The notes under the pieces: generated by a model
Databases searched by the model: none
Seen by the model: the letters and a program-made list of their open reading frames with translations, nothing else
Told to the model about the DNA's origin: nothing
Made by a program: the position numbers and the translations under genes
Source: Spirosoma sp.
GTDB taxonomy: Bacteria; Bacteroidota; Bacteroidia; Cytophagales; Spirosomataceae
Direction of reading: 5' to 3'
Length of the DNA: 64,000 nt
NCBI RefSeq assembly: GCF_026391055.1
Contig: NZ_JAPLET010000031.1
Location: forward strand, 248,001-312,000
Shown here: piece by piece, positions 33,267 through 41,567 of the stretch
Layout: every line of letters starts with the position of its first letter
How positions within the stretch are numbered: position 1 is the first letter of the stretch

Positions 33267-34529
33267 TTATTGAGTTTGCACAGACAAAGGGGAGTCAAGA
33301 GATTCATTCTCGGCACCAATAACCAGCATTTTTATCTTGGGAATCAGCACAATAAGCAAGAGAAACGCTAGTGGGTAAAGCAACCCTGAAGCAATCCAGA
33401 GTGGTGTGTACGAATACCGCTGAATAACCAACCCCATCAAAGGATTAAGCAATAAACTAGAAACAGCACCAGCCGTTCCCGACAGCCCAACGACTGTAGA
33501 CGTTGCTTTTCGGCCAAACATATCCGAGATAGACGTGATGTAGTTAGTAATCCAGAATCCATGCGCAAACATGAAAACCGACATCAGGCCAACAGCAACT
33601 TCCACCGACGACACCCAGGAGATGGCGGGGGTAGCCAGCGTTAATACAGCTGCAATCCCCATGACCGTCTTACGCGCTCTGTTGACCGAATACTGGTGAG
33701 CAATCAGCTGTCCCGAAAACCAGCCCCCCAGAATATTGGCGATGCCGAGGGCCAAAAAGGGTATCCAGAACAGTTTTCCAATCGCTTCAAACGACACATT
33801 CCGGGCTGAACTCAGGTATTTCGGAATCCAGAACATCATGAAGTAAAAGACCGGATCGAGCAGAAACCGAATCAGAATGAACACCCAAGTCGGGCGTAAC
33901 CTGAGCAAGGCCAGAAAGGAAACCGTTTTTCCGGCCGAAGAACTCAGCGGTTGCTCAGCAATCAGATTCTCTTTTTTCCAGGGCGTTAGCAGCCAGACAA
34001 TCACCCAGACGATGCCAATCAGGCCGGGGATTAGGAACCCACCCCGCCAGCCATAATTTGTGGATAACCAGATAGTTAATGGCGGGGCTATGACAGCGCC
34101 AATGGCCGAACCACCAATGGCTATCCCGTTCGCCAGGGCGCGTTCTTCCTTATCGAACCACCGGTAAACTGTCCAGGCAGCTCCCGGAAAACAGCCACCT
34201 TCGCCCATGCCCAGCAGAAACCGGAACGCCAGCAATTGCGAGAAAGTGGTCATTACCGCGTGCAGGCTATTGGCCACCGACCATACTCCTACCGAGATAG
34301 CCAGTCCAGTTTTACCCCCTACCCGATCGATCAGCCAGCCGCCCAGGGTGAACATGATGGCATAACTGATCAGGAAACTGGTATTGATCAGTCCATATTG
34401 TACGTCTGTAATGTGAAACTCCTGCTGAATTTTAATGATGGCAATAGACAACACCTGCCGATCCAGAAAGCTTAGGCCTGTAGCCACAAAGAGTAACGAA
34501 ACGATCAACCAGCGGAGATTTCTTTCCAT
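33267..34529 (-). CDS. MFS sugar-acid/hexuronate-type transporter (ACS family)
   Basis: 420 residues with twelve predicted membrane helices. The N-terminal GLSFLDRQVLSIAI, then GGWLIDRVGG (loop 2-3 motif) and FRFLLGMGEGGCFPGA near residue 105 fit the anion:cation symporter family that includes ExuT and related sugar-acid carriers. It should move a mono- or small oligosaccharide released in the periplasm into the cytoplasm. It has its own promoter and operator and lies 109 bases before the isomerase operon in the same direction. A uronate or deoxy-sugar is a reasonable substrate guess only. Confidence 0.85.
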   Translation of the reverse strand: MERNLRWLIVSLLFVATGLSFLDRQVLSIAIIKIQQEFHITDVQYGLINTSFLISYAIMFTLGGWLIDRVGGKTGLAISVGVWSVANSLHAVMTTFSQLLAFRFLLGMGEGGCFPGAAWTVYRWFDKEERALANGIAIGGSAIGAVIAPPLTIWLSTNYGWRGGFLIPGLIGIVWVIVWLLTPWKKENLIAEQPLSSSAGKTVSFLALLRLRPTWVFILIRFLLDPVFYFMMFWIPKYLSSARNVSFEAIGKLFWIPFLALGIANILGGWFSGQLIAHQYSVNRARKTVMGIAAVLTLATPAISWVSSVEVAVGLMSVFMFAHGFWITNYITSISDMFGRKATSTVVGLSGTAGAVSSLLLNPLMGLVIQRYSYTPLWIASGLLYPLAFLLLIVLIPKIKMLVIGAENESLDSPLSVQTQ

Positions 34530-34531
34530 AC

Positions 34532-34549
34532 AACTTAACGCACTAAGTT
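34532..34549 (-). promoter_or_regulatory. operator overlapping the 5' end of the MFS transporter transcript
   Basis: AACTTAACGCACTAAGTT: six-base arms AACTTA and TAAGTT with a GC centre. It falls between the predicted transcription start and the ATG at 34529, where a bound repressor would block transcription. It shares its arms and centre with the site at 33186. Confidence 0.7.
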
Positions 34550-34557
34550 AACAACAG

Positions 34558-34590
34558 CAAAGATATAAGCTTGAACCTAACAAAATCAAA
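34558..34590 (-). promoter_or_regulatory. Bacteroidota-type promoter of the MFS transporter gene
   Basis: On the minus strand TTTG (34587-34590) is followed after 21 bases by TATCTTTG (34558-34565). This is a good match to the -33 TTTG / -7 TAnnTTTG consensus. The expected start point, near 34551, lies just upstream of the operator at 34532. Confidence 0.6.
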
Positions 34591-34604
34591 TTTTATAGTA
34601 TTTT

Positions 34605-34618
34605 TATTCAATTGAATA
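34605..34618 (+). promoter_or_regulatory. 14-bp palindrome between the transporter and xylA
   Basis: TATTCAATTGAATA is self-complementary and lies in the divergent intergenic region, 122 bases before xylA. It differs from the operators of the SusCD locus, so it could be a binding site for another regulator of xylA. No regulator is identified. Confidence 0.35.
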
Positions 34619-34739
34619 GAAATAATTCAACACGTACTCCAGATATATTCGACAGGGTACAAAGGCTTTATTAGCCGAATAAGGAGAAACTGCCTTTGCC
34701 GTCCTTTTCTTTCACCTAAATACCTCAATCCTAATTGAT

Positions 34740-36080
34740 ATGTCTGACGTTAAATTGACCCTCGGCGAGAAAACCTATTTCCCGTTTATAGAAAAACCAA
34801 TTGCCTACGAAGGCCGTGAATCAGATAATCCGCTAGCCTTCAAGTTCTACGACGCCAACCGGCTCATTCTGGGCAAACCGATGAAGGATTTGTTCCGGTT
34901 TGCTACGGCCTACTGGCATACCTTCTGCGGCACCGGAGCAGACCCCTTTGGTCCGGGTGTCAAGCATTTTCCCTGGGATGCCAACCCCGACCCGTTGGCC
35001 GCTGCCCATGATAAGATGGATGCCGCTTTTGAGTTTATCACTAAAATCGGCATGGAGTATTACTGCTTCCACGATGTAGATGTGGCCCCCGAAGGCAATT
35101 CCAACAGCGAATTCGAGAAGAATTTCCGGGCTATTGTCGACTACGCCAAGCAAAAGCAGGCCGCCAGTGGGGTTAAATTGCTCTGGGGAACGGCCAACTT
35201 GTTCTCGCATGAGCGGTACATGAACGGAGCGTCGACCAACCCGGATTTCCATGTGCTCGCCCACGGTGGCTGGCAGGTGAAAAACGCCATCGATGCCACC
35301 ATCGAACTTGGTGGTGCAGGTTATACCTTCTGGGGAGGTCGGGAAGGGTATATGTCGCTGCTGAACACCAATATGAAACGGGAGCAGGAGCACCTGGGCA
35401 AGTTTCTGCAAATAAGCCGCGATTACGCCCGTAAGCAGGGTTTCAAAGGCTCGTTCTACATCGAGCCCAAACCAATGGAGCCCACCAAACACCAGTACGA
35501 TTTCGATGCCGCTACGGTTGTCGGTTTCCTGAATCGCTTTGGCTTACAAGATGATTTCGAGTTGAATATCGAGACCAACCACGCTACCTTGGCCAACCAT
35601 ACGTTTGCCCACGAATTGCAGATTGCCGCTGATAATAATATGCTTGGCAGCATCGATGCCAACCGGGGCGATTACCAGAATGGCTGGGATACCGACCAGT
35701 TTCCGGTGGATGTATACGAACTGACGGAAGCCATGCTGGTCATTCTGGAAGCGGGTGGCCTTAAATCTGGCGGGGTTAACTTCGATGCCAAGACGCGCCG
35801 GAACTCAACCGATCTGGACGATATTTTCATCGCCCACATTGGTGGTATGGATACCTTCGCGCGGGCAGCCATCGCGGCCGAAGCTATTTTGGATAAGTCG
35901 CAGTACAAGAAGCTTCGGGCCGAACGCTACGCCAGCTACGATTCGGGCGAAGGGGCTCGTTATGAAAAAGGTGAGTTAACGCTGGAAGACCTGCGCCAGT
36001 ATGCTATGACCAATGGCGAGCCCAAACAACTCAGCGGCAAACAGGAGCTGTATGAAATGATCGTTAATCAGTATATTTAA
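34740..36080 (+). CDS. xylA: xylose isomerase, class II
   Basis: 446 residues, the length of class II xylose isomerases. Signatures are plain: YYCFHDVDVAPEG with the catalytic His near residue 103, LLWGTANLFSHERYMNGA, the metal-binding YIEPKPMEPTKHQYDFD with Glu near 241, and IETNHATLANHTFAHE. It interconverts D-xylose and D-xylulose in the cytoplasm. It diverges from the MFS gene and shares a 210-base intergenic region with it. Xylulokinase is not adjacent, so the pathway partner lies elsewhere. The ATG at 34740 gives the normal N-terminus. Confidence 0.97.
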   Translation: MSDVKLTLGEKTYFPFIEKPIAYEGRESDNPLAFKFYDANRLILGKPMKDLFRFATAYWHTFCGTGADPFGPGVKHFPWDANPDPLAAAHDKMDAAFEFITKIGMEYYCFHDVDVAPEGNSNSEFEKNFRAIVDYAKQKQAASGVKLLWGTANLFSHERYMNGASTNPDFHVLAHGGWQVKNAIDATIELGGAGYTFWGGREGYMSLLNTNMKREQEHLGKFLQISRDYARKQGFKGSFYIEPKPMEPTKHQYDFDAATVVGFLNRFGLQDDFELNIETNHATLANHTFAHELQIAADNNMLGSIDANRGDYQNGWDTDQFPVDVYELTEAMLVILEAGGLKSGGVNFDAKTRRNSTDLDDIFIAHIGGMDTFARAAIAAEAILDKSQYKKLRAERYASYDSGEGARYEKGELTLEDLRQYAMTNGEPKQLSGKQELYEMIVNQYI

Positions 36081-36081
36081 T

Positions 36082-36137
36082 GGATAGTAACCGGGCGGAA
36101 CGGATCAGTAAGAATCCGCTCTGCCCGGTTACTATCC
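36082..36137 (+). terminator. long hairpin after xylA
   Basis: GGATAGTAACCGGGC (36082-36096) pairs exactly with GCCCGGTTACTATCC (36123-36137), and pairing resumes further in between CGGAT and ATCCG. The total stem approaches 24 bp with a few mismatches. It begins two bases after the xylA stop, so it most likely terminates or attenuates before the NTF2-like gene. Confidence 0.75.
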
Positions 36138-36163
36138 GTTTCATCCGCGTTCCTATCCTTCTT

Positions 36164-36562
36164 ATGAAGACACTACTTCTACTTTTAGCCAGCTTTTCAG
36201 CCATCGCCCAGACCAGCACTGACGAAGCTGCCGTTCGAACGACCATTAAAATGATGTTCGATGGTATGCGAAAAGGGGACTCAACCCAGATAAAAAATAC
36301 GTTTATGCCCGGCGCTTCCTTGCAGACCATCGCCAAAAATAAAGAAGGGGATGTTGCCGTTCGAACCGATGATATTGGCAAGTTTGCGGCTTCGGTCGTT
36401 AAGTATCCCGCCTTTACGCTGGATGAGCGGCTGTCGGGTATGGAGATAAAAATCGATGCCGAGCTGGCCACCGCCTGGACACCGTACGTTTTCTACCTGA
36501 AGGATCAGAAAAGTCACTGCGGTGTCAATGCCTTTACGCTTGTGAAAGTCAGCGGCAACTAG
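36164..36562 (+). CDS. exported NTF2-like (SnoaL/DUF4440-type) protein
   Basis: The ATG at 36164 starts a signal peptide (MKTLLLLLASFSAIAQ), so I prefer it to the upstream ATG at 36080, which would run through the hairpin. The mature part, about 115 residues, starts DEAAVRTTIKMMFDGMRKGD, typical of the NTF2-like fold, and carries a WTPYVFYLKDQ strand. Family members bind small ligands or support catalysis; no function is known here. It lies 83 bases after xylA, with a strong hairpin between, and converges with the enoyl-CoA hydratase gene. Confidence 0.75.
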   Translation: MKTLLLLLASFSAIAQTSTDEAAVRTTIKMMFDGMRKGDSTQIKNTFMPGASLQTIAKNKEGDVAVRTDDIGKFAASVVKYPAFTLDERLSGMEIKIDAELATAWTPYVFYLKDQKSHCGVNAFTLVKVSGN

Positions 36563-36629
36563 AAAATCCAGGGTATTATCGACACCCGTCGGAAAGACAA
36601 CTGCCCGGATTTGCCAAAGCCATAAGTCA

Positions 36630-36682
36630 CCAAACAGCTTCCAGCTGTTTTTAAGCAATACGAACAGCTAGAAGCTGTTTGG
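36630..36682. terminator. bidirectional 20-bp hairpin between convergent genes
   Basis: CCAAACAGCTTCCAGCTGTT (36630-36649) pairs with 36663-36682 with a single mismatch, loop of thirteen. T-runs occur on both sides in the loop-proximal region. The right arm contains the last codons and stop of the enoyl-CoA hydratase gene, so it serves both converging genes. Confidence 0.8.
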
Positions 36683-37498
36683 TACACCTCCCCAGTTTGG
36701 CTTGCGTTTTTCCAGAAAAGCGGCCATGCCTTCCTTAGCATCCGGCGTTTGCTGAAGTTGCTGAAACTGGTCGAATAAATAGGCCTGCTGTTCACTCGAC
36801 GGCAGGTTTTTTAGTTGCTGATAGGCTCGTAATCCGAACTGCATGGCCGTGGGTGAAAGTTGAGTAAGCTCGCCGACCAGACGGGCCAGGGCATTGTCCA
36901 GCTCATCAACAGGGATAACCTCCGTCACCAGACCAAGAGTAAGGGCTTCGGCTGATGACAGGGTTTTTGCCCGAAGGCATAGATCGAGTGCTTTGCGGGC
37001 GGGCATGATGTCCAGCAGAATAGCCAGTACCTGAAAGGGAAACAACCCCCGTTTCACTTCCGGCAAACTAAACGTTGCCGACTCGACTGCCACCACATAC
37101 GTACTGGCACCCACGAGCAGAAAACCACCGGCATACACCGGTCCCTGTACACGGGCAACAGTGGGCTTGTGCAAACCCGCCATCAACTCCCCCAGCCGAA
37201 CCGGCCCCGCAGGTGCGGGAACCGATGCCGCTTCGGTATTGCCCGATGACAAACTTTTCAGGTCCATCCCGGCGCAAAAGGTATCGCCCGCAGCGGCCAG
37301 CACAACGAGCCAAATATCGGCGGTATGGTTGGCATAAGCCAGTACAAAGGCCAACTCGGCCAGCATGGGTGGATGGAGGGCATTCTTTTTTTCGGGACGG
37401 TTCAGCGTAATCGTCAGCACGTGATTCTCGACCGAAGTGAGCAGGTAACGGAAGCCATCGGCAGGCAGTTGAGTAGTTTGTTCGGGCGTATACAGCAT
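36668..37498 (-). CDS. enoyl-CoA hydratase/isomerase family protein
   Basis: 276 residues from the ATG at 37498; an ATG at 37549 would add 17 residues without family similarity. Crotonase hallmarks are present: ITLNRPEKKNALH, the oxyanion-hole loop DTFCAGMDLKSL and the second hole VQGPVYAGGFLLVGA. The residues after GG are unusual: many hydratases have Glu in this region (G-G-x-E), which I do not see, so it may be an isomerase or act on another CoA thioester. It acts in the cytoplasm, in fatty-acid or amino-acid breakdown. It stands alone on this strand. Confidence 0.85.
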   Translation of the reverse strand: MLYTPEQTTQLPADGFRYLLTSVENHVLTITLNRPEKKNALHPPMLAELAFVLAYANHTADIWLVVLAAAGDTFCAGMDLKSLSSGNTEAASVPAPAGPVRLGELMAGLHKPTVARVQGPVYAGGFLLVGASTYVVAVESATFSLPEVKRGLFPFQVLAILLDIMPARKALDLCLRAKTLSSAEALTLGLVTEVIPVDELDNALARLVGELTQLSPTAMQFGLRAYQQLKNLPSSEQQAYLFDQFQQLQQTPDAKEGMAAFLEKRKPNWGGVPNSF

Positions 37499-37606
37499 GG
37501 ACGAAAAGTACAAAAAAATACCGTTTACGAAATGTTCTGGTATAGACATATGGTTAGTTGTCCAGTTGAAGTTATCTCGTTACGTTCTCCTTCTCCTGAA
37601 TCCGTT

Positions 37607-38728
37607 ATGAAAACCATTACCCTACTCTGCCTGATACTGGTTGGTTCAGCCACCGCACAGGCAAGCCACTTACTAGGTGGTTATATTCAGACTACTCCCA
37701 TTACAGGCTCACCCCTAACCTACCGAATTTCAGCCCTACTGTATATGGACGAAGTTCGCGGAAAACCGGCTGCCGATCAGGCCGATGTTCTGGAAATCTG
37801 TTTAGGTGATGGCAGTACCGTGAAAGCGTTTCGCGCCAGCCGGGTGTTGATTGAGAATAAAACAACGAGTATCAATAGCTATACGCTCATTCATACGTAT
37901 GCAGGGCCGGGCGTTTATCCCCTAACCCTCGTACTCTCCAACCGGACGATTGTGAAAAACATTACAAATGCCGATGCGCAGTTGTTTACCCTGACTTCGG
38001 TCTTATCGACCAACCTGGTCAATCAGACACCCACACCGGGTTACCCCGAAAATGGCTTCCATGTTGGCGTTGGGCGCCGGGCAGTGATTTCACTGGCGGC
38101 TACCGATCCCGAAGGCGATAGTCTGGTGTATGGGCTGTCAAAGGCGCAGACCAGTGTTATGCAGGCTTCGTGTACTGCTCAGTCGGTTACCTCCTACCAG
38201 TATCCAAACGATGTAACGCGCCGGGGCACCTTCAAACTCAACAGCCGAACGGGCGAACTTATATGGGATGCCCCTACTGAACTGGGGTACTATAGCGTAA
38301 CCTTAACTATCAATGAGTACCGACGCGGCATTCTGATCAGCCAGACAACGCAGGAAATACCGCTAATTGTTGACGATACTCCCGGTACGCCCGGTACTAT
38401 TCCACCTTACGAACCAGCAGCCGAAGGGCTATCGCCGACGGGCCTGGTGACGGCGACAACGGAATATGAAGATATAAACGTCCGGCTCGTTACATTTCCA
38501 AATCCCGTTGATGATCGTTTGCAGGTGGTCATCCAGACCAGCAACCCAACAACTGCCACACTCCAGCTAACGGACAACAACGGCCGTAAACTTCATGAGT
38601 TGACGTTTCATCGAATGACCCGCCAGCATGAGCAGGTTATCAGCATGGGCAGCCTGACGCCGGGCGTTTATGTACTCCGCGCCGAAGTAGACGGACGAAT
38701 ACTGACGCGTAAAGTTGTGAAGCGGTGA
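37607..38728 (+). CDS. secreted protein with type IX sorting domain
   Basis: The ATG at 37607 opens a signal peptide (MKTITLLCLILVGSATAQA), giving 373 residues; upstream in-frame ATGs lie inside the opposing hydratase gene and are ignored. Residues about 25-150 are a beta-rich region, about 155-260 a cadherin/Ig-like domain (ISLAATDPEGDSLVYGLS, then GTFKLNSRTGELIWDAP). The C-terminal about 80 residues are a type A sorting domain: VTFPNPVDDRLQVVI, LQLTDNNGRKL and a final GVYVLRAEVDGRILTRKVVK. The protein should be exported by the type IX system and attached to the surface or released. Function unknown, possibly adhesion. Confidence 0.87.
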   Translation: MKTITLLCLILVGSATAQASHLLGGYIQTTPITGSPLTYRISALLYMDEVRGKPAADQADVLEICLGDGSTVKAFRASRVLIENKTTSINSYTLIHTYAGPGVYPLTLVLSNRTIVKNITNADAQLFTLTSVLSTNLVNQTPTPGYPENGFHVGVGRRAVISLAATDPEGDSLVYGLSKAQTSVMQASCTAQSVTSYQYPNDVTRRGTFKLNSRTGELIWDAPTELGYYSVTLTINEYRRGILISQTTQEIPLIVDDTPGTPGTIPPYEPAAEGLSPTGLVTATTEYEDINVRLVTFPNPVDDRLQVVIQTSNPTTATLQLTDNNGRKLHELTFHRMTRQHEQVISMGSLTPGVYVLRAEVDGRILTRKVVKR

Positions 38729-38779
38729 TTTTCTTGACCGGATTAAAATACAACACCAACCTCCGTGGCTTATACAGGC

Positions 38780-40435
38780 TCACTGGCCACTGTTAACCTT
38801 CACATCCCGAAACATGAACGGGTTATCGCTGATACGTAATGGCTTGCCACTGGCGGTCGTTACGTTTTTCAGGATAACCTCTTTCGTTTTAACATATGGA
38901 AATTTTTCCTGATAAGAAGCGTCCGTCTGTTGCGGATTGAAATTGGCGAAAATGGCCGGTCCCTGATATGTTTCCGGATGACGGGAGTCGTCAATTCGGA
39001 GGTTCTCAAGGGTGATTCGTTCGGGCATATAGCAGGTGTAACCGAAATCATGTTGACCTGAATAGGAGCCGCTTATCAGCGCAGCACTGATAGGTTTGCC
39101 ATCGGCTGGAACGAAAACACAGTTACGGATAACCAGTTCTCCCTGCCAGCTACTACCATAGTCGGGCCGCAGGTTGACAACGCTTCGGCCACGAATGGTC
39201 GAATTCTCAACCAGCAAAAGGCCGCTGCCAATAGCGTTGATCCCCATGTGCCCAAGCGTCGAGTTACGAATGGTGGCATTGGCAACGCCCTGATGGGCAT
39301 CAAACCGAGAAAGAGTACACTGATCGTAAAGAAGGTTTTTACAGAAGTTAGACCCCAGAATACCCCAGTACGTATTATCGTTGATGTCGTTGGTCTGACT
39401 GCAATTCACGAACGATACATTCAGCGCCCGGTTGACAGATAGATCGTAAGTGCCCATGGTAACCGGCTTATCGGCCGCGCCAATCGTGCTGTAGGTCCGG
39501 TGGCCGGTCAGAATGGTATTTTTTACCGTCACATAAGCGCATTCACCGATGTTGATGAAGCCGCCATAGGGTGCACCGTGGTCTTCTTCGCCCTTAATAT
39601 CATGTTGCAGTCCGTCAACCAGCACATTAGACCGTCTGACGGCAATGTTCCGATTATAATAGGTGTACTTCGATTCGGCTTTATTAGCAATGGTTGTAAA
39701 ACGCCCTCCTGTGATTGTGAGTGGTTTCTCGTCGATAGGAAGCGCCGTAATGTCGGTAATTTGAGAAAAATCCCAGATGATCGGGGCGTTCATATCGACG
39801 TTACCATTTTTATCAACGACGAAAATATCGGTCTGCGGAGAGCCATTATTTTGGTTGAGGCCAAACCGGATGTATTGCTTCACGTTAGCATTGGTAACCG
39901 TAATAAGACAGGAAGCAGGCAGAAGCGCTTCGATTTTTTGCTGGTTCCGCTTCAGGGTCTTTATCGTTTCCAGCTTAAACGGTTTAAGGTCTGAACTGAC
40001 CGTGAACACAGACGCATTGCGATTTTGAACCTCCGTATCGTCAATAAGGAAGGCTGCCGTCCCGAAATCGGTATCCGTACGGATGAAGGCTGTACGCTCC
40101 CTGCCGCCAATGTAGTAGGTGGCTTTAGGATCGGCTTTCACCAAAAGGCCATGCAGGTTGGCAAATGCATGAGTGGCCGCAATGGCATCTATATCGTCAG
40201 TTTTGCCATTGCCTTTGGCGCCGAAGTCACTATAATGAACCAGTCCGACGGCTTTGTATTTAACGACAGCTTTTGGCGGCACATTAACGTGTAATTTCCC
40301 ATTTTCAAGGCTGGACACCTGGATTTTGCCCTTCTCGGAGGTGATCACTACCTGTTCGGGCGAGCTTTCAGGCTGCCCTTGTGTTACCAGTGCGGCAATT
40401 GATAAAAGGAACGTCAGGAGTGCATACTTCATCAT
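38780..40435 (-). CDS. exported right-handed beta-helix (pectate-lyase-3-like) protein
   Basis: 551 residues. Signal peptide ending near VTQGQ. Residues about 68-110 carry HYSDFGAKGNGKTDDIDAI, the classic opening of pectate-lyase-3/glycosyl hydrolase family 28-like helices. This is followed by repeated coils rich in N, T and hydrophobics (for example VLVDGLQHDIKG, YVTVKNTILTG, ATIRNSTLGHMG). The family includes polygalacturonases, lyases and phage-like binding proteins. I cannot place catalytic residues. It lies convergent with the type IX-secreted protein and downstream of a radical SAM gene after a 60-base gap. Confidence 0.8.
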   Translation of the reverse strand: MMKYALLTFLLSIAALVTQGQPESSPEQVVITSEKGKIQVSSLENGKLHVNVPPKAVVKYKAVGLVHYSDFGAKGNGKTDDIDAIAATHAFANLHGLLVKADPKATYYIGGRERTAFIRTDTDFGTAAFLIDDTEVQNRNASVFTVSSDLKPFKLETIKTLKRNQQKIEALLPASCLITVTNANVKQYIRFGLNQNNGSPQTDIFVVDKNGNVDMNAPIIWDFSQITDITALPIDEKPLTITGGRFTTIANKAESKYTYYNRNIAVRRSNVLVDGLQHDIKGEEDHGAPYGGFINIGECAYVTVKNTILTGHRTYSTIGAADKPVTMGTYDLSVNRALNVSFVNCSQTNDINDNTYWGILGSNFCKNLLYDQCTLSRFDAHQGVANATIRNSTLGHMGINAIGSGLLLVENSTIRGRSVVNLRPDYGSSWQGELVIRNCVFVPADGKPISAALISGSYSGQHDFGYTCYMPERITLENLRIDDSRHPETYQGPAIFANFNPQQTDASYQEKFPYVKTKEVILKNVTTASGKPLRISDNPFMFRDVKVNSGQ

Positions 40436-40495
40436 AAGAGTGAGCTTAGTCGGTATTCATGTCAGACAAGCTACTACTTGGGATGATTTACTTAA

Positions 40496-41479
40496 TCAGG
40501 AAGAAATTAACTGTTTCCAGGTGCCTTTTACCCAGTTGTATTTAAGCGTGCTGGGCAATGCCCGCCAGAAGTATTTATTTATTTCGACCGCAAACGATGG
40601 CTGCATATAGCAGTTTATGGCGCAGCCCTCACAGGCGGGCAAACGACCTTCCAGCGCCACTAATTTCTGTACTTCGTCGGAGCGATAGAGGGCATATAGG
40701 TTATCGTCGATGGTAAAGTCTTTCAATCCCAAATGATAACAGGGGAGCACGAGCTTGTTTTCCGGAGAAATAACAATGGTTGTGCTGGCGGCCCGACAGA
40801 TGGGGTCTTCGATGTGATTCCCCCCATCGCGTCGAAGCTGGATAAACGCATCGTTCAGGTACACATTTTTCTGCTTGCCCCACCAAGACATCTGTTGTAG
40901 AGCCTCTTCCGAGAGCCGATCGCCAGTGTCAACGGCATTGTACTCAAATACCGGGTTGAGAATCAGCACGAGGTTGTTAGGCAGACAAATTTCCTGATGC
41001 ATCTGTTTGATCTGATGCACGTTATGCTCAAAAACCGTAAAAAGAATATCAGGGCGTTCGCCAAGGCTACGGGCCAGCGCGATCGACTCTATTACCTTAT
41101 CGAAACACTTTACCCCGCGCGAAGTGTCATGCTCTTCAGCAATGGGCGAATCGAGCGAGAAGTGGAGCATATCGACCAGACCGCGCAGCTTTTCGGCTTG
41201 CTTTGGGTACAGCAACGCGTTGGTCGTAACGGTTGTAATTAGCCCAAGGGCCTTGGCTTCGCGGAGAAGCTCGGGAAGTTGACGGTGAAGCAGGGGTTCT
41301 CCACCCGTAAAGTCGACCACCCGAACGCCTAACCGTTTGAGGTCACGCAGGTTCTGACGGGCGTTTTCGAGGGTAACATAGGGGGAAGGGCGCTCCCATA
41401 TATCGCAAAAACCACAGCTCGCATTACAGCGATATGTGACATAGTAGTTGCAGAGAACAGGATGGGAGACAAGGCGCAT
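40496..41479 (-). CDS. radical SAM protein with C-terminal cysteine-rich region
   Basis: 327 residues. The cluster-binding motif is Cys18-x3-Cys22-x2-Cys25 (TYRCNASCGFCDIW), followed by VVDFTGGEPLL, the SAM-binding GGEP motif. The C-terminal third has further cysteines (ICRAAS, VLPCYHLG and CEGCAINCYM), which suggests a SPASM or twitch-type domain holding a second Fe-S cluster. Such proteins modify peptides, cofactors or sugars. No precursor peptide gene is seen beside it, and the neighbours (beta-helix protein, accD) give no clear substrate. Confidence 0.88.
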   Translation of the reverse strand: MRLVSHPVLCNYYVTYRCNASCGFCDIWERPSPYVTLENARQNLRDLKRLGVRVVDFTGGEPLLHRQLPELLREAKALGLITTVTTNALLYPKQAEKLRGLVDMLHFSLDSPIAEEHDTSRGVKCFDKVIESIALARSLGERPDILFTVFEHNVHQIKQMHQEICLPNNLVLILNPVFEYNAVDTGDRLSEEALQQMSWWGKQKNVYLNDAFIQLRRDGGNHIEDPICRAASTTIVISPENKLVLPCYHLGLKDFTIDDNLYALYRSDEVQKLVALEGRLPACEGCAINCYMQPSFAVEINKYFWRALPSTLKYNWVKGTWKQLISS

Positions 41480-41484
41480 AAAAA

Positions 41485-41556
41485 AGGAGTTAGGAGCGAG
41501 GAGATAGAAGCGAGCATACCAACGTACCTGCTCCTATCTCCTCGCTCCTAACTCCT
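41485..41556. terminator. perfect 23-bp hairpin between accD and the radical SAM gene
   Basis: Arm 41485-41507 is purine-rich (AGGAGTTAGGAGCGAGGAG, then ATAG) and exactly complementary to 41534-41556, with a 26-base loop. It ends 11 bases before the accD stop. The core GGAGTTAGGAG also occurs in the elements at 43068 and 45386, so this belongs to a repeated hairpin family. It likely terminates accD transcripts. Confidence 0.82.
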
Positions 41557-41567
41557 CAATACTATTA

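Noticed and set aside
36080..36163. Upstream start for the NTF2-like protein
   Set aside because: It would translate through the hairpin after xylA and would place the signal peptide internally.
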